This document shows, one piece after another, positions 44,556-53,273 of a stretch of DNA of 64,000 bases. The position numbers and the translations under genes were made by a program. How positions within the stretch are numbered: the first letter of the stretch is position 1; the number at the start of each line of letters is the position of its first letter. The DNA is from Paenibacillus pinihumi DSM 23905 = JCM 16419 (GTDB lineage Bacteria; Bacillota; Bacilli; Paenibacillales; Paenibacillaceae): positions 62,001 to 126,000 of the forward strand of contig NZ_AULX01000006.1 of NCBI RefSeq assembly GCF_000422505.1, written 5' to 3'. The notes below the pieces were generated by a model. The model saw only the letters and a list, made by a program, of their open reading frames with translations. It did not search any database and was not told the DNA's origin.

Positions 44556-46865
44556 CTATAAATTCCTCATCATTTTTTGAAATTCAGACGGCGATGACCC
44601 GGTATTCCGTTTGAATGCCCGCCGGAAGGAATGCGCGCTGTTATAGCCGGATTGCAGTGCAATGTCCTCGATGGTAGCTTCGGAACGGATCAGCATGGAC
44701 TTCGCGAAGTTGATTCGGGTGTCCTCGATATAATCGGAGATATTGACGCCTACATGCTCTTTGAAGATTAACGGCACCATCTTCTCCGGCAAGTCAACGG
44801 CTTCGGACAACTGATGCAGTGTCAGATCAGGCTCATGGAAATTGTGCTTGATCCATTCCTTCATTTGCGTGATGACCATTTTTCCTGCGATGAATTTACG
44901 CTCATGAATAGAACGCGTCATAGCCAGAAATCGCTCCTGTATCTGATTCATGCCGTGCAGGAGATCTATTTTTCCAGTCATCATTTCTTCCATAGCGCCA
45001 GCAATTCCGTCTGTGACTACCGGGCTCAGCTCCGTTGTTTTCGATACAATTCTGAGTATCGTGCCTTGCAGTGCGGCAAGCAACTGCTGAGCGGCCTGAT
45101 AGGAGAGCACTTTATTTTCGGCATTCTCTCTATAGACGGTGCTCAGCATATCGCTTACTTCCTCACTCTCTCCGTTGGTAACGGCGTGAATGAGACGGAG
45201 CTCCAGCTCGATCGGATAATAATAATTGATATTTTCGTCCCGCAAGGAATCCTTGTATTTGTAAAAGGAGGGGCGGGCGTTTAACGATAGATCAAAGAGC
45301 AGTGCTGACACAGCCTGATCATAGGATCGGGGAATATCTTCAATGCGGTCGAAGGCCCGTCCAAGACCAATATTCACCTTCAAACTGTATTGCTCTTCCA
45401 ACCTTCTGATTAAGGAAGCGAGGTTTTCTTCCAGAGCTTGCTCCTCTTGCCGGGAGAACCGTGTCGCACAGGTTAACAAAAAAGCGACCTGATCCGCATC
45501 CACATTACAATAGAGCACGCCATCAAAGAATGCAGCTGTCAGCTCATTGTGAATCATAAGCTGCGCCACATTCATTTCATCCATCATGTCCTTTTCCATG
45601 GCCTGCAGCGGGTGCAATATCTTCACCATTCCTGCATAGCCGAAGGCTCCCTGCAGCGGCAGATTCGCCTGCTCAATCTGCTTCATTGCCTCCTTGGAAG
45701 AAGACAGCCCTCCAAACAACAATTTGCGGATGACCGTATCCTGTAAAATCGGCAGCTGATTTTGCAGTTGATTTTGGAGACGGTCGTTGCTGGATATGAT
45801 TTCCTCGACATTGCTGCTAAGAAAAGCATACGGATCAGCCGGCTTCCTCAAATCCGGAAACTTCATAATTCCCAGCAGCCGGTTTAACGGGATACTATGC
45901 CTGTAAGCGAAGAGGACAGCAATGGCGAGTCCCACCAGTATCGTCACGAGGGAAAGTAAAAAGTTGAAGGTTTGAATATAATTGACGTCCTTATACAACT
46001 TCTTTTTTGATAGGGCAGCCACATAGGTCCAGCCATTAGCGCTTGAATTTGCTTCAATATATATGAAGTCATGATTCTGATTGCGGGAGGAAAACCAGCC
46101 GGCTGTCCCGTCGTACCGGGATTCGCTCTTCCCTGTATCTGTATCTGTACCCGTTCCGCTCGATAAAATCAGTTGATGCTGATTGTCAAATACAGAGACA
46201 GAGCCGCCATATTGGGAAGAGATTCGGCCCATTAACGACGCGATTTCCTTCTGGTCGATCATGACGACGACATTCGCTTTTGGAGTTGAGGTACTGCCGG
46301 GCGGAATGGACTGGACATACGTAATGACCGCTTCTTTGCGCTTTCCCGTATTCGCCAGCATAGAGGGAAAATAGTGACGGGAAAGGTACGTTTGGTTGAT
46401 CTTCTTATTCCATTCCTCATAATCTACACCCTCGTAGGAATGGCCCCGATAATAGTCCTCAGGGCGCACGTAAGCAGCTTCAGGCGTAACAATCGTATCG
46501 ATTTGATTAAAATATAAATAGAAATTGCGAAAATAGGTCGACCAGTACGGATAGATGCTGTTCTTCACTTTATATAAATTGTAGGCAAAGTCTTTGTCGC
46601 TCCGTGAGCTCAGAAGCATCAGCCCGTGCACCTCCGGATGGAGTGACAACTGATACGTGAAGCTTTCGATATCATCCAGTTTCTTATCAACAAGGCTAAT
46701 GGCCTGATTAAGCAGTTCCCTGCCGTTCTCGGACGCATAATCCATGATTCGGTGAATGCTGGCCTGGTACACGATAAATCCGGCTATCAGCGGCATAACG
46801 AGAATTAAAATATAGGACAGCAAAAATTTTCTGAACATCTGTACATTTGCAAAGTATCCAAACAT
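44556..46865 (-). CDS. Membrane sensor AraC-family regulator (two helices, YesN/LplR type)
   Basis: The product is 769 aa from ATG 46865 behind AAGGAG; the frame extends further upstream without support. One helix at residues 12-32 and another near 265-290 bracket a 230-residue extracellular sensor of Cache character. The cytoplasmic part ends in an AraC/XylS double helix-turn-helix (about residues 670-765: LTLHQLSEAVDLPEKMV, TIEDIALQSGYNSAHSFRRAFKRNTG). Such proteins activate adjacent LplABC-type sugar uptake genes when a glycan is sensed outside. It is placed between the dehydrogenases and the permeases. Confidence 0.9.
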   Translation of the reverse strand: MFGYFANVQMFRKFLLSYILILVMPLIAGFIVYQASIHRIMDYASENGRELLNQAISLVDKKLDDIESFTYQLSLHPEVHGLMLLSSRSDKDFAYNLYKVKNSIYPYWSTYFRNFYLYFNQIDTIVTPEAAYVRPEDYYRGHSYEGVDYEEWNKKINQTYLSRHYFPSMLANTGKRKEAVITYVQSIPPGSTSTPKANVVVMIDQKEIASLMGRISSQYGGSVSVFDNQHQLILSSGTGTDTDTGKSESRYDGTAGWFSSRNQNHDFIYIEANSSANGWTYVAALSKKKLYKDVNYIQTFNFLLSLVTILVGLAIAVLFAYRHSIPLNRLLGIMKFPDLRKPADPYAFLSSNVEEIISSNDRLQNQLQNQLPILQDTVIRKLLFGGLSSSKEAMKQIEQANLPLQGAFGYAGMVKILHPLQAMEKDMMDEMNVAQLMIHNELTAAFFDGVLYCNVDADQVAFLLTCATRFSRQEEQALEENLASLIRRLEEQYSLKVNIGLGRAFDRIEDIPRSYDQAVSALLFDLSLNARPSFYKYKDSLRDENINYYYPIELELRLIHAVTNGESEEVSDMLSTVYRENAENKVLSYQAAQQLLAALQGTILRIVSKTTELSPVVTDGIAGAMEEMMTGKIDLLHGMNQIQERFLAMTRSIHERKFIAGKMVITQMKEWIKHNFHEPDLTLHQLSEAVDLPEKMVPLIFKEHVGVNISDYIEDTRINFAKSMLIRSEATIEDIALQSGYNSAHSFRRAFKRNTGSSPSEFQKMMRNL

Positions 46866-46992
46866 GCGCACAATGCTCCTTCCCGCCGGATCGCTCATCC
46901 ATGCCGTCTTCGGTCTGGCTGCGGTCATGCCGCCTAATCTTGCCAATTGCGGAAGGAGAGGTGAGCCGGCCGGCCCCCTCCCCTCTTCTGAT

Positions 46993-47976
46993 TTATAAGC
47001 CTACAGGTTGTCCCAGCTTGGAGGACTCGTAAGCGGCCAGCGCAACAGCAGCGGACTTCATGCCATCCTCGCCTGTAATTGGAACCGGCCTGCCTTCCAA
47101 AAGCGCACGGACAAAATCCTGAATCATCAGCTCGTCCATATTGTCGCCCCAATAGCTCCAGCTTGCCTGTTTATCGATGTCGCTATACACTTCATTCTTC
47201 TGGGCAAAACCGTCCACTGAGATGACGCCCTTCGTGCCGACAATCTCCATAGTCACATCCCCCCAGGTCGGGAACGACCGGGGACGGGACCAGCTCGTAT
47301 CGATGACGCCAAAGACACCGCCCGGGAATTTCACATGCACGAGCCCCGCATCATCGATCTCCGCATCGCCAAACCGGGTGCCCGTATATGCGTACACTTC
47401 CTGCGGCGCGGAGCCAAGCATCCAGTTCATCAAATCCATGACGTGCACCGTATGATCCAGGACCGCCCCGCCGCCGGACAGCTTCCGGTCGGTAAACCAG
47501 CCTCCGGGATTGGTCCCGTGATTGGTTCCCTTGATCGCGACAATATCGCCGATATCTCCGCGGTCAATGGCGGCCTTGGCGTCGGCAACGGCAGGCAGGT
47601 ACCGGCAGGGAAACGCTGTCATGAGCTGCACGCCATTGTCCCGGCACGCTGCAATCATGGCTTCCATTTCATCAGCTGTAATGCCAAGCGGCTTCTCGCA
47701 AAGCACATGCTTCTTCGCCTTGGCCGCTTCAATCGTCAACTTGGCATGATGTACATTTTCGGAACAGATGACGACCGCGTCGGCATCTGTTGCAAGCAGT
47801 TGTTTGTAGTCGGCAAAGTATGGCAGGCCGGACTGTGCGATTATCCCTTCTACACGGCTGCGGTTTTCATCGGCAATCCCTACAATTTCAACCTCCGGCA
47901 TTTTGCAGAGACTTTCGTAATAGCTGTTGGCATGGCTATGGGCGAAGCTGATCAGGCCCACTTTCAGTTTGTTCAT
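46993..47976 (-). CDS. Gfo/Idh/MocA-family oxidoreductase (second)
   Basis: The product is 327 aa from ATG 47976, with GAGGAGG 8 bases upstream. The Rossmann fold starts VGLISFAHSHANSYYESL, where the usual GxGxxG is replaced by ISFAHSH, a variant seen in some members. CEKPLGITADE carries the catalytic-site EKP Lys, and GGAVLDHTVHVMDLMNWML the GG..D...H motif. It is probably an NAD(P)-dependent sugar or inositol dehydrogenase acting on the imported sugar. Confidence 0.88.
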   Translation of the reverse strand: MNKLKVGLISFAHSHANSYYESLCKMPEVEIVGIADENRSRVEGIIAQSGLPYFADYKQLLATDADAVVICSENVHHAKLTIEAAKAKKHVLCEKPLGITADEMEAMIAACRDNGVQLMTAFPCRYLPAVADAKAAIDRGDIGDIVAIKGTNHGTNPGGWFTDRKLSGGGAVLDHTVHVMDLMNWMLGSAPQEVYAYTGTRFGDAEIDDAGLVHVKFPGGVFGVIDTSWSRPRSFPTWGDVTMEIVGTKGVISVDGFAQKNEVYSDIDKQASWSYWGDNMDELMIQDFVRALLEGRPVPITGEDGMKSAAVALAAYESSKLGQPVGL

Positions 47977-47995
47977 AGCTGCTTCCTCCTCAGTT

Positions 47996-48973
47996 CTATA
48001 GATAAATGACTTTCCCTGTCCGGATGGACTCCAGTGCAGCGAGCGAGATTCGCAGTGCTTCCCGGGCATCCTGAACCGTCACACGCGGCTCTTCGCCCTC
48101 ACGAATGCAGGTTAGAAAGTGGGACAGTTCCAATTCGAACGGGCTCCTGGTACCGGGACTTTGAGGAATTTCGGCAAACTGGCGCTCTTCCCGGGTGCGG
48201 ACTTTGGCGCGTGTATGAAGCGAAGCGGAGGTGCTGCTGTCCAGACGGATCAGCCCCTTCGAGCCAGCCAGCTCGGCTGAATAACTGAATGAGCCGGGAT
48301 ATCCCCAGAACGCTTCCAAATTGGCGGCAGCCCCATTTTGGAATTGCAGCGTGACGAGTGCATAATCCATCTCGTTGTCCACCTTGTTCATCGCAAACAC
48401 AGACTTGACCTCTCCGAACGCCCAGCGCATAAAATCGATATCATGAATCATCATATCGACAATTACGCCTCCGCTCTTCGTCTCGTCCTTGAACCACTGC
48501 TTCGCTTCGCCCGGATGGCCGCCGACCCTTTTCGCATGGGCAACCCCCGGCTCGCCGATGACACCGGAATCGACCTGGCGCTTCAGCTGCTCATATTCCG
48601 GGAAGAAGCGGAGCACATGACCAATAAACAGCCGGACCCCGTTCAGCTCACAAGCCGCAATGATCTCGTCGGTATCCTCCAGTGTCAAGGACACCGGCTT
48701 CTCACAGATGACATGCCTTCCAGCCGCAGCGGCCTTCAACACCGCTTCCTTGTGCAAATAGCTCGGCAGGGCGATGCTGATCACTTCGGGGTCAACCGCT
48801 TCCAGCATTTCCTCGAACGAGGTGAATGCGCGTGTCCCCGCCTTCTTCGCCAATTCCCCGGCAAGCTCCGCATCAAGATCGCATACGCCGACGAGCTCCG
48901 CGTCCCGCATTTTGGCATAGCTTTGCGCATGGACATGCCCCATGCCTCCACAACCAACAACCCCAACTTTCAT
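47996..48973 (-). CDS. Gfo/Idh/MocA-family oxidoreductase (first)
   Basis: The product is 325 aa from ATG 48973. NAD-binding motif VGVVGCGGMGHVHAQSY, catalytic CEKPVSLTLEDTDE, and SGGVIVDMMIHDIDFMRWAF. It is the first gene of the sugar operon and overlaps none of the following gene when proper starts are used (gap 19 bp). A pair of Gfo/Idh/MocA enzymes in one operon often carries out oxidation/reduction steps on one sugar. Confidence 0.9.
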   Translation of the reverse strand: MKVGVVGCGGMGHVHAQSYAKMRDAELVGVCDLDAELAGELAKKAGTRAFTSFEEMLEAVDPEVISIALPSYLHKEAVLKAAAAGRHVICEKPVSLTLEDTDEIIAACELNGVRLFIGHVLRFFPEYEQLKRQVDSGVIGEPGVAHAKRVGGHPGEAKQWFKDETKSGGVIVDMMIHDIDFMRWAFGEVKSVFAMNKVDNEMDYALVTLQFQNGAAANLEAFWGYPGSFSYSAELAGSKGLIRLDSSTSASLHTRAKVRTREERQFAEIPQSPGTRSPFELELSHFLTCIREGEEPRVTVQDAREALRISLAALESIRTGKVIYL

Positions 48974-49091
48974 ATTTGGTATCTCTCCTCCACCTGTTAT
49001 ATACTGCTTATGAGCCATCATATTACGATGTATCCGGGGCAACAATGACGATTTTTTGCCGTTTTGTATTCAAAATGGTGCGGGGAGGACG

Positions 49092-49976
49092 ATGATTGCG
49101 ATGGATCAATTCCAAGAGCCGATTCATTACCAGAATGACCGGCTTTGCATCAAGGTGTGGCAGTTCACCGACGAATCACTGCCCGGTCCGCCGGGACACT
49201 GCTGGCACTATCATAAGGAAGTCGAGCTGATTGTTGTCCATGAAGGCAGCATGAATGTACAGACACCAAGCTACACCCACAAACTCGCTCCCGGAGATGT
49301 CGCCATCATCGGATCTTCACAGCTCCATCTGAGCCATAAGCCTGCAGGCGGGACACTTGTGTATACCGTGCTGCATGTCGACCTTCAGCGCTATTTTGAT
49401 CCGGCCATGATGATGTATTACCGGCATTTTTCGGAGCTGGTTCGTCCGCTGGATGAGTTGAACTATATTTTTCAAGAATATGTGGAGGCCAGAAAAGAGA
49501 CGGCGGACATGATTTCAAGCATTCACGATGAAATCATGGGCAAGCGGAAAGGCTACGAAATTGCTGCCAGCATGCACATCAAGCATCTGCTGCTGACGCT
49601 GTTGCGATACGACCGGCGCGAGCTGCTGCAAAGCTACGATTTCGTCGACGACTCTGTGATGCGCCCAATTCTGGACTATGTGAACAATCATTTGGCAGAG
49701 CGCATCGACATGGACGAGGTGAGCAAAATTGCCCGAATGAATTACAGCTCCTTTTCCAAGTATTTCAAAAAGTCAATCGGTGTTTCATTTGTAGATTATG
49801 TGAACCGCCAACGTATCCGAAAAGCAGAGTATGAACTTATAACGGGGTCCGCCAGCGTTTCCGAAATTGCTGCACGTGTCGGCATTGGCAATATGGCGCA
49901 TTTTTACGAGCTGTTCCGGCGCTACAACGATTGCACGCCAAAAGAATACAAGCACAAGCTGCTCAGCAACCATTAA
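49092..49976 (+). CDS. AraC-family regulator (cupin sensor)
   Basis: The product is 294 aa from ATG 49092; ATG 49101 is an equal alternative (GGGGAGG is 3 or 12 bases away). The N-terminal cupin has HCWHYHKEVELIVVHEGS and YTHKLAPGDVAIIGSSQLH. The C-terminal AraC domain has MDEVSKIARMNYSSFSKYFKKSIGVSF and SVSEIAARVGIGNMAHFYELFRRY. It is transcribed divergently from the Gfo/MocA operon and probably controls it in response to a sugar. Confidence 0.9.
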   Translation: MIAMDQFQEPIHYQNDRLCIKVWQFTDESLPGPPGHCWHYHKEVELIVVHEGSMNVQTPSYTHKLAPGDVAIIGSSQLHLSHKPAGGTLVYTVLHVDLQRYFDPAMMMYYRHFSELVRPLDELNYIFQEYVEARKETADMISSIHDEIMGKRKGYEIAASMHIKHLLLTLLRYDRRELLQSYDFVDDSVMRPILDYVNNHLAERIDMDEVSKIARMNYSSFSKYFKKSIGVSFVDYVNRQRIRKAEYELITGSASVSEIAARVGIGNMAHFYELFRRYNDCTPKEYKHKLLSNH

Positions 49977-50020
49977 GCTTGCATATCCTTCAAGCAATTA
50001 TTGGTTCTCCCCGTGGAATA

Positions 50021-50033
50021 TGTTATAATCACG
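50021..50033 (+). promoter_or_regulatory. Promoter of the 50065 gene
   Basis: An extended -10 (TGTTATAAT) preceded at 17 bp by TTGGTT. It lies about 35 bases before the TTG start. Confidence 0.65.
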
Positions 50034-50064
50034 GCACACTATTACAGAAGCTGGAGGCTGTGCC

Positions 50065-50559
50065 TTGCTTACCTTTGAACAAAAACTTGAGATTATTGAA
50101 GCTTTCCCTGAACTGACGCGGAAGGATGTTTCGCTGAAGCGGGTCAATTTTCACTATGAAGACAGTATTTACGATAAGAAAAACGTGGTGTACCACCTGC
50201 ACCCCAACGGGAATGGCTACGTTTACGCCGAGCTGATTCTCGGCTATCCGATTGATGACAAAGGATTCGTGAACATCCGGGATTTTACGGCGGACGAACT
50301 GCGGGCAGTCGTGGAAAAATCGATCTGGTCCTTGTCGGGGAAGCCCAAGACAGAATCGAAAGTGCAGGCAACGCCTGCTGTTGACGAGCCGGTTACGGAG
50401 ATTTGGAGCAATGAAGAGGGTCATACCCTCCAGTTGAAGCAAGCGGAGGATTTGTGGTACGTATATGCCGGAGATGTACTGGACATGGCATTCGAATCGC
50501 GTGAGGAAGCAGAGGAATATCTGACTGAGGAAGGTTTTTCGCTTCAGCAGCAAGCTTGA
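50065..50559 (+). CDS. Conserved hypothetical protein, 164 aa
   Basis: TTG start with GGAGG 7 bases upstream. The protein is soluble and acidic. The first 95 residues (LTFEQKLEIIEAFPELTRKDVSLKRVNF onwards) form an alpha/beta unit, then comes a Lys/Glu/Thr-rich linker, and a C-terminal part with YVYAGDVLDMAFESREEAEEYL. I do not recognise a domain. It has its own promoter and stands alone, facing the transporter at 50876. Confidence 0.7.
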   Translation: MLTFEQKLEIIEAFPELTRKDVSLKRVNFHYEDSIYDKKNVVYHLHPNGNGYVYAELILGYPIDDKGFVNIRDFTADELRAVVEKSIWSLSGKPKTESKVQATPAVDEPVTEIWSNEEGHTLQLKQAEDLWYVYAGDVLDMAFESREEAEEYLTEEGFSLQQQA

Positions 50560-50587
50560 CCCCCTTCATTCCTTTTAAGTTCCCGAT

Positions 50588-50853
50588 AAAAAAGAAACCA
50601 TTTCTTTTTCGGCTCAATCTAAGAATCAGTGGCTGACCTGTAAGTAGCTTGAGCGGAGAGAAAGAGGGAGGCTGAAGAAGCGAAGCGTTCGCCTTTGTTC
50701 TCAGATTTCAACCACGTACAGGGAGGAATACAGGAAAACTGGGAACAACAGCGATCGGAAGTCCCCTCTTTCTCGCAGCGTTGCTTCAGCGTTCCGTGTC
50801 AACCACTGATTTCGATTTTGAGCCTCTTTTTCAGAAGAGATGGTTTCTTTTTA
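50588..50853. repeat. 266-nt long imperfect hairpin element
   Basis: The outer arms are GAAACCAT...TCGGCTCAAT...AATCAGTGGCTGAC (50594-50636) and their inverted match GTCAACCACTGATT...GAGCC...ATGGTTTC (about 50799-50847). An inner pair GAGAAAGAGGG/CCCTCTTTCTC and a weaker pair GCGTTCGCCTTTGTTCTC/GGGAACAACAGCGATCG follow. Both ends carry T runs for outward RNAs, so it can act as a bidirectional terminator for its convergent neighbours. Its length and layered symmetry exceed a terminator and suggest a MITE-like or structured repeat. No reading frame inside is credible. Confidence 0.65.
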
Positions 50854-50875
50854 TTAATTCCCCTTCTACATCGCC

Positions 50876-52252
50876 TCAGCCGTAAAGCCACTGCACCCAT
50901 ACAGCCAGAACCGCCAAAGTGAAAATAACCGTAGGCGGAATGACAATCGCCGTTACTTTCACATAGTCATCCCAGGATACCTTCACATGGTTTTGTTTCA
51001 GAATATGGAGCCATATCAAGGAGGCCAAGGTCCCGATTGGAAGAAACAGAGAACCGATGTCGCTTCCGATGACACTTGACAGATAAGCTATTTTTAAGGT
51101 TAAAGGCTCCAGATCCATCTGGGTCAGCGTCAGCGTCCCCACCATCAGGGCAGGATGATTATTGAAGAAGGTCGACAGGAAAGACATAAGGCCACCCATC
51201 AGCAGACTGGCATGAAGCGGATCATCTTCAACGATCGGTTTGACCACCGTGACCAGCAAATGGGTCATCCCTATATTATGCAGTCCATAAATGAGCACAT
51301 ACATGCTGAAAGCGAAAATAAGGATGTGCCAAGGTATTTTTTTGATCATATCAGTGGGAGGAATCTTCAGGTAACCCCATCGCCACCCAAGCAGAATCAC
51401 TGAGCCTAATAAAGCTACCAGTTCTACGGGAATATTTAAATAGGAAGCGATAAACAGACTGATTCGAATTGAGAAAACAAACCAAAGGATATTCATCATG
51501 AATCTGGACTGCTGCTTTTTCAAATCCGGTCTCGCACTTGCTTGTTCCATTAACGGATGATGGCGTTTTGCACGATGATGCAAAGGATTGTTGATGCTCC
51601 CATGGAGCAGCGGGGGCAGCTTCTTGGGCAATTGACGATAAAAACATAGAAACAGCAATCCCGATAACAGAAGCAGGCCAAGTGTGGCCGGAACAAACAT
51701 CATTAAGGTGTGTGTGTACAAATCCATGTCGACGATCTTGAGCGCAATCATATTGACCAGATTGCTCACCCCAATAGGCGCACTGGAAGCGGTAGCAATT
51801 AAAGCGCCGGACAGCAGGTAGGGTATCTTCTGATGATTTTTCAACCCGAATTCGCGCAGCAGCAATAGTAAAATCGGGGTCGTAATCAGGATGCTGCCAT
51901 CGTTGTTAAAAAATAAGGTCATCAGGAAGCAAAGAATGTTCACGTACCAGTAGAGCCGGATTCCCGATCCCCTGGCACGGTAGGCAAGTCCCTCTGCCGC
52001 CCAGGTGAAAAATCCGAAACTTTCCAGCACAATCGCCATTACAATGGTTGCCATAATCGTAATGGCAGCGCCGCTTATCGTATCTATGATAATAGACAGG
52101 TCGGATAAGGATACAGCGCCGATTCCCAATACGAACAGGGCTCCCCCCGTAGCCGGTATGGCCTCATTGAGCCCTTTGGGCCGCCACAGGATCAAAATCA
52201 TACTTAATACAAAAGCCGTAATCGTCAAGGTAATCAGGGTCGGGTCTGACAT
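50876..52252 (-). CDS. ArsB/NhaD-family membrane transporter
   Basis: A 458-aa protein with about eleven membrane helices. Conserved stretches of the ion-transporter superfamily include FNNDGSILITTPILLLLLREF and, in the second half, FLSTFFNNHPALMVGTLTL; both halves show the NND/NNHP hairpin pair. ASSAPIGVSNLVNMIAL is ArsB-like. Known members export arsenite/antimonite or exchange Na+/H+. No ars regulator or reductase is nearby, so the substrate is uncertain. Confidence 0.82.
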   Translation of the reverse strand: MSDPTLITLTITAFVLSMILILWRPKGLNEAIPATGGALFVLGIGAVSLSDLSIIIDTISGAAITIMATIVMAIVLESFGFFTWAAEGLAYRARGSGIRLYWYVNILCFLMTLFFNNDGSILITTPILLLLLREFGLKNHQKIPYLLSGALIATASSAPIGVSNLVNMIALKIVDMDLYTHTLMMFVPATLGLLLLSGLLFLCFYRQLPKKLPPLLHGSINNPLHHRAKRHHPLMEQASARPDLKKQQSRFMMNILWFVFSIRISLFIASYLNIPVELVALLGSVILLGWRWGYLKIPPTDMIKKIPWHILIFAFSMYVLIYGLHNIGMTHLLVTVVKPIVEDDPLHASLLMGGLMSFLSTFFNNHPALMVGTLTLTQMDLEPLTLKIAYLSSVIGSDIGSLFLPIGTLASLIWLHILKQNHVKVSWDDYVKVTAIVIPPTVIFTLAVLAVWVQWLYG

Positions 52253-52292
52253 GATCCTACCTCCATTTCCAATTTCTCAGGCTGCAAATCGC

Positions 52293-52445
52293 TTAGTAAT
52301 TGGAAATTCGGACGAGGGTATCCCGATCTTCCTGCGATATTTTCTCCGGAGTGGAATCCATATAGCTGCTTGGTTCGTCTTGTGGGTGATTCAGCATGAC
52401 ATACAGCCCCCAGCCAGTGAGGACGATGATCAAAATGATAGCCAT
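52293..52445 (-). CDS. 50-aa single-helix membrane protein
   Basis: ATG 52445 with a near-perfect AAAGGAGGT site upstream. The first 17 residues are hydrophobic (AIILIIVLTGWGLYVML), followed by a polar tail rich in Asp, Glu and Ser. It is located 40 bp upstream of the ArsB-like gene in the same direction and may be co-transcribed. No family recognised. Confidence 0.65.
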   Translation of the reverse strand: MAIILIIVLTGWGLYVMLNHPQDEPSSYMDSTPEKISQEDRDTLVRISNY

Positions 52446-52487
52446 CGTGTTACCTCCTTTTTGTTGTCCTTCTTCTGGCCAAATTAG

Positions 52488-52517
52488 CAGCCCGTCCACT
52501 CTTCCAGAAGGGCTGCC
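52488..52517 (-). terminator. Terminator of the coat-protein operon
   Basis: GCAGCCC and GGGCTGC arms around a 16-base loop, followed by TAATTT on the minus strand. Confidence 0.6.
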
Positions 52518-52540
52518 GGACTCGTTGAATTTGGAAGCGA

Positions 52541-53209
52541 TCAAGGGTTATGCGCTGACTTAATATGGCATACATTCCATGTAATTGGCCTGCCTTCTGC
52601 TGTAAGGAGTGTTAGCATGCCCTGGTCTACAGACTGGACAAGCCCGATTTTGTCCGGTGCATCCCCCAGGTCCAGGACAACCATACGACCTTCCATCTTT
52701 TTGAGCTGCTGCTCGAATGAACGGGCTAACGTCATTGCGGAAGGCTTGACTGTAATCTGTTCTTTCTCTACGGAATAAGGCACCGTATCCAGCGGATAAG
52801 GCATGATGCATTTCAGATGATCCAGAGAGACATATACGGTATGAAACACAGAAGAGTAGAAAACGAGGTAATCATTCATAATACTTGTCGTATATCCCGA
52901 CAGGGAATACGTACCCGTCACATAGAGCTCCACGAACAGCCCTCTGGCGTTCATCAGGATTTTCCGGTAGGAATTGCGTTCACCATTAACCGGATCCATC
53001 GGATTTTCAGTTGGTGATGCTATGACACTCTCATCGTACAGGACAGACTTTACATGATGAAGGTGCTTGACAGGCACATAATAGAAGCGGTTGTCTATGG
53101 TAAATACAAGAATATCGTCTCCAACATCAATTAATGTCCCTATACAGGGCTGAGGCTTTCCGGACACTACAAGTTCAACTTTTTGACCGACCCACGAGTT
53201 AAGAGACAA
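52541..53209 (-). CDS. CotB-module protein with three repeats (spore coat candidate)
   Basis: A 222-aa protein; TTG start behind AGGGG. Three Sm-like modules follow one pattern: 'hxGxxVxLxxxG..xxxGxLxxVxxDxLxhxxxxxxxYVPxxHLKxI', at residues about 4-55, 85-140 and 170-220. The same module is the N-terminal building block of Bacillus CotB, where it reads NRGGPE...HIKSIS. It has no low-complexity tail. It lies downstream of the CotB-like gene, separated by a hairpin at 53235-53265. Role: probably a spore-coat component; inferred from module and neighbours. Confidence 0.65.
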   Translation of the reverse strand: MSLNSWVGQKVELVVSGKPQPCIGTLIDVGDDILVFTIDNRFYYVPVKHLHHVKSVLYDESVIASPTENPMDPVNGERNSYRKILMNARGLFVELYVTGTYSLSGYTTSIMNDYLVFYSSVFHTVYVSLDHLKCIMPYPLDTVPYSVEKEQITVKPSAMTLARSFEQQLKKMEGRMVVLDLGDAPDKIGLVQSVDQGMLTLLTAEGRPITWNVCHIKSAHNP

Positions 53210-53234
53210 GAGCTTCCCCTCCCTTCAAAGTTAT

Positions 53235-53265
53235 GATAAGGCGACGCCACTGGCGACGCCTTATC
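53235..53265 (-). terminator. Strong stem-loop after the CotB-like gene
   Basis: GATAAGGCG and CGCCTTATC arms with a nested GCC/GGC stem; only a weak T stretch follows. It may reduce transcription into the next gene. Confidence 0.5.
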
Positions 53266-53273
53266 CGGACTGA

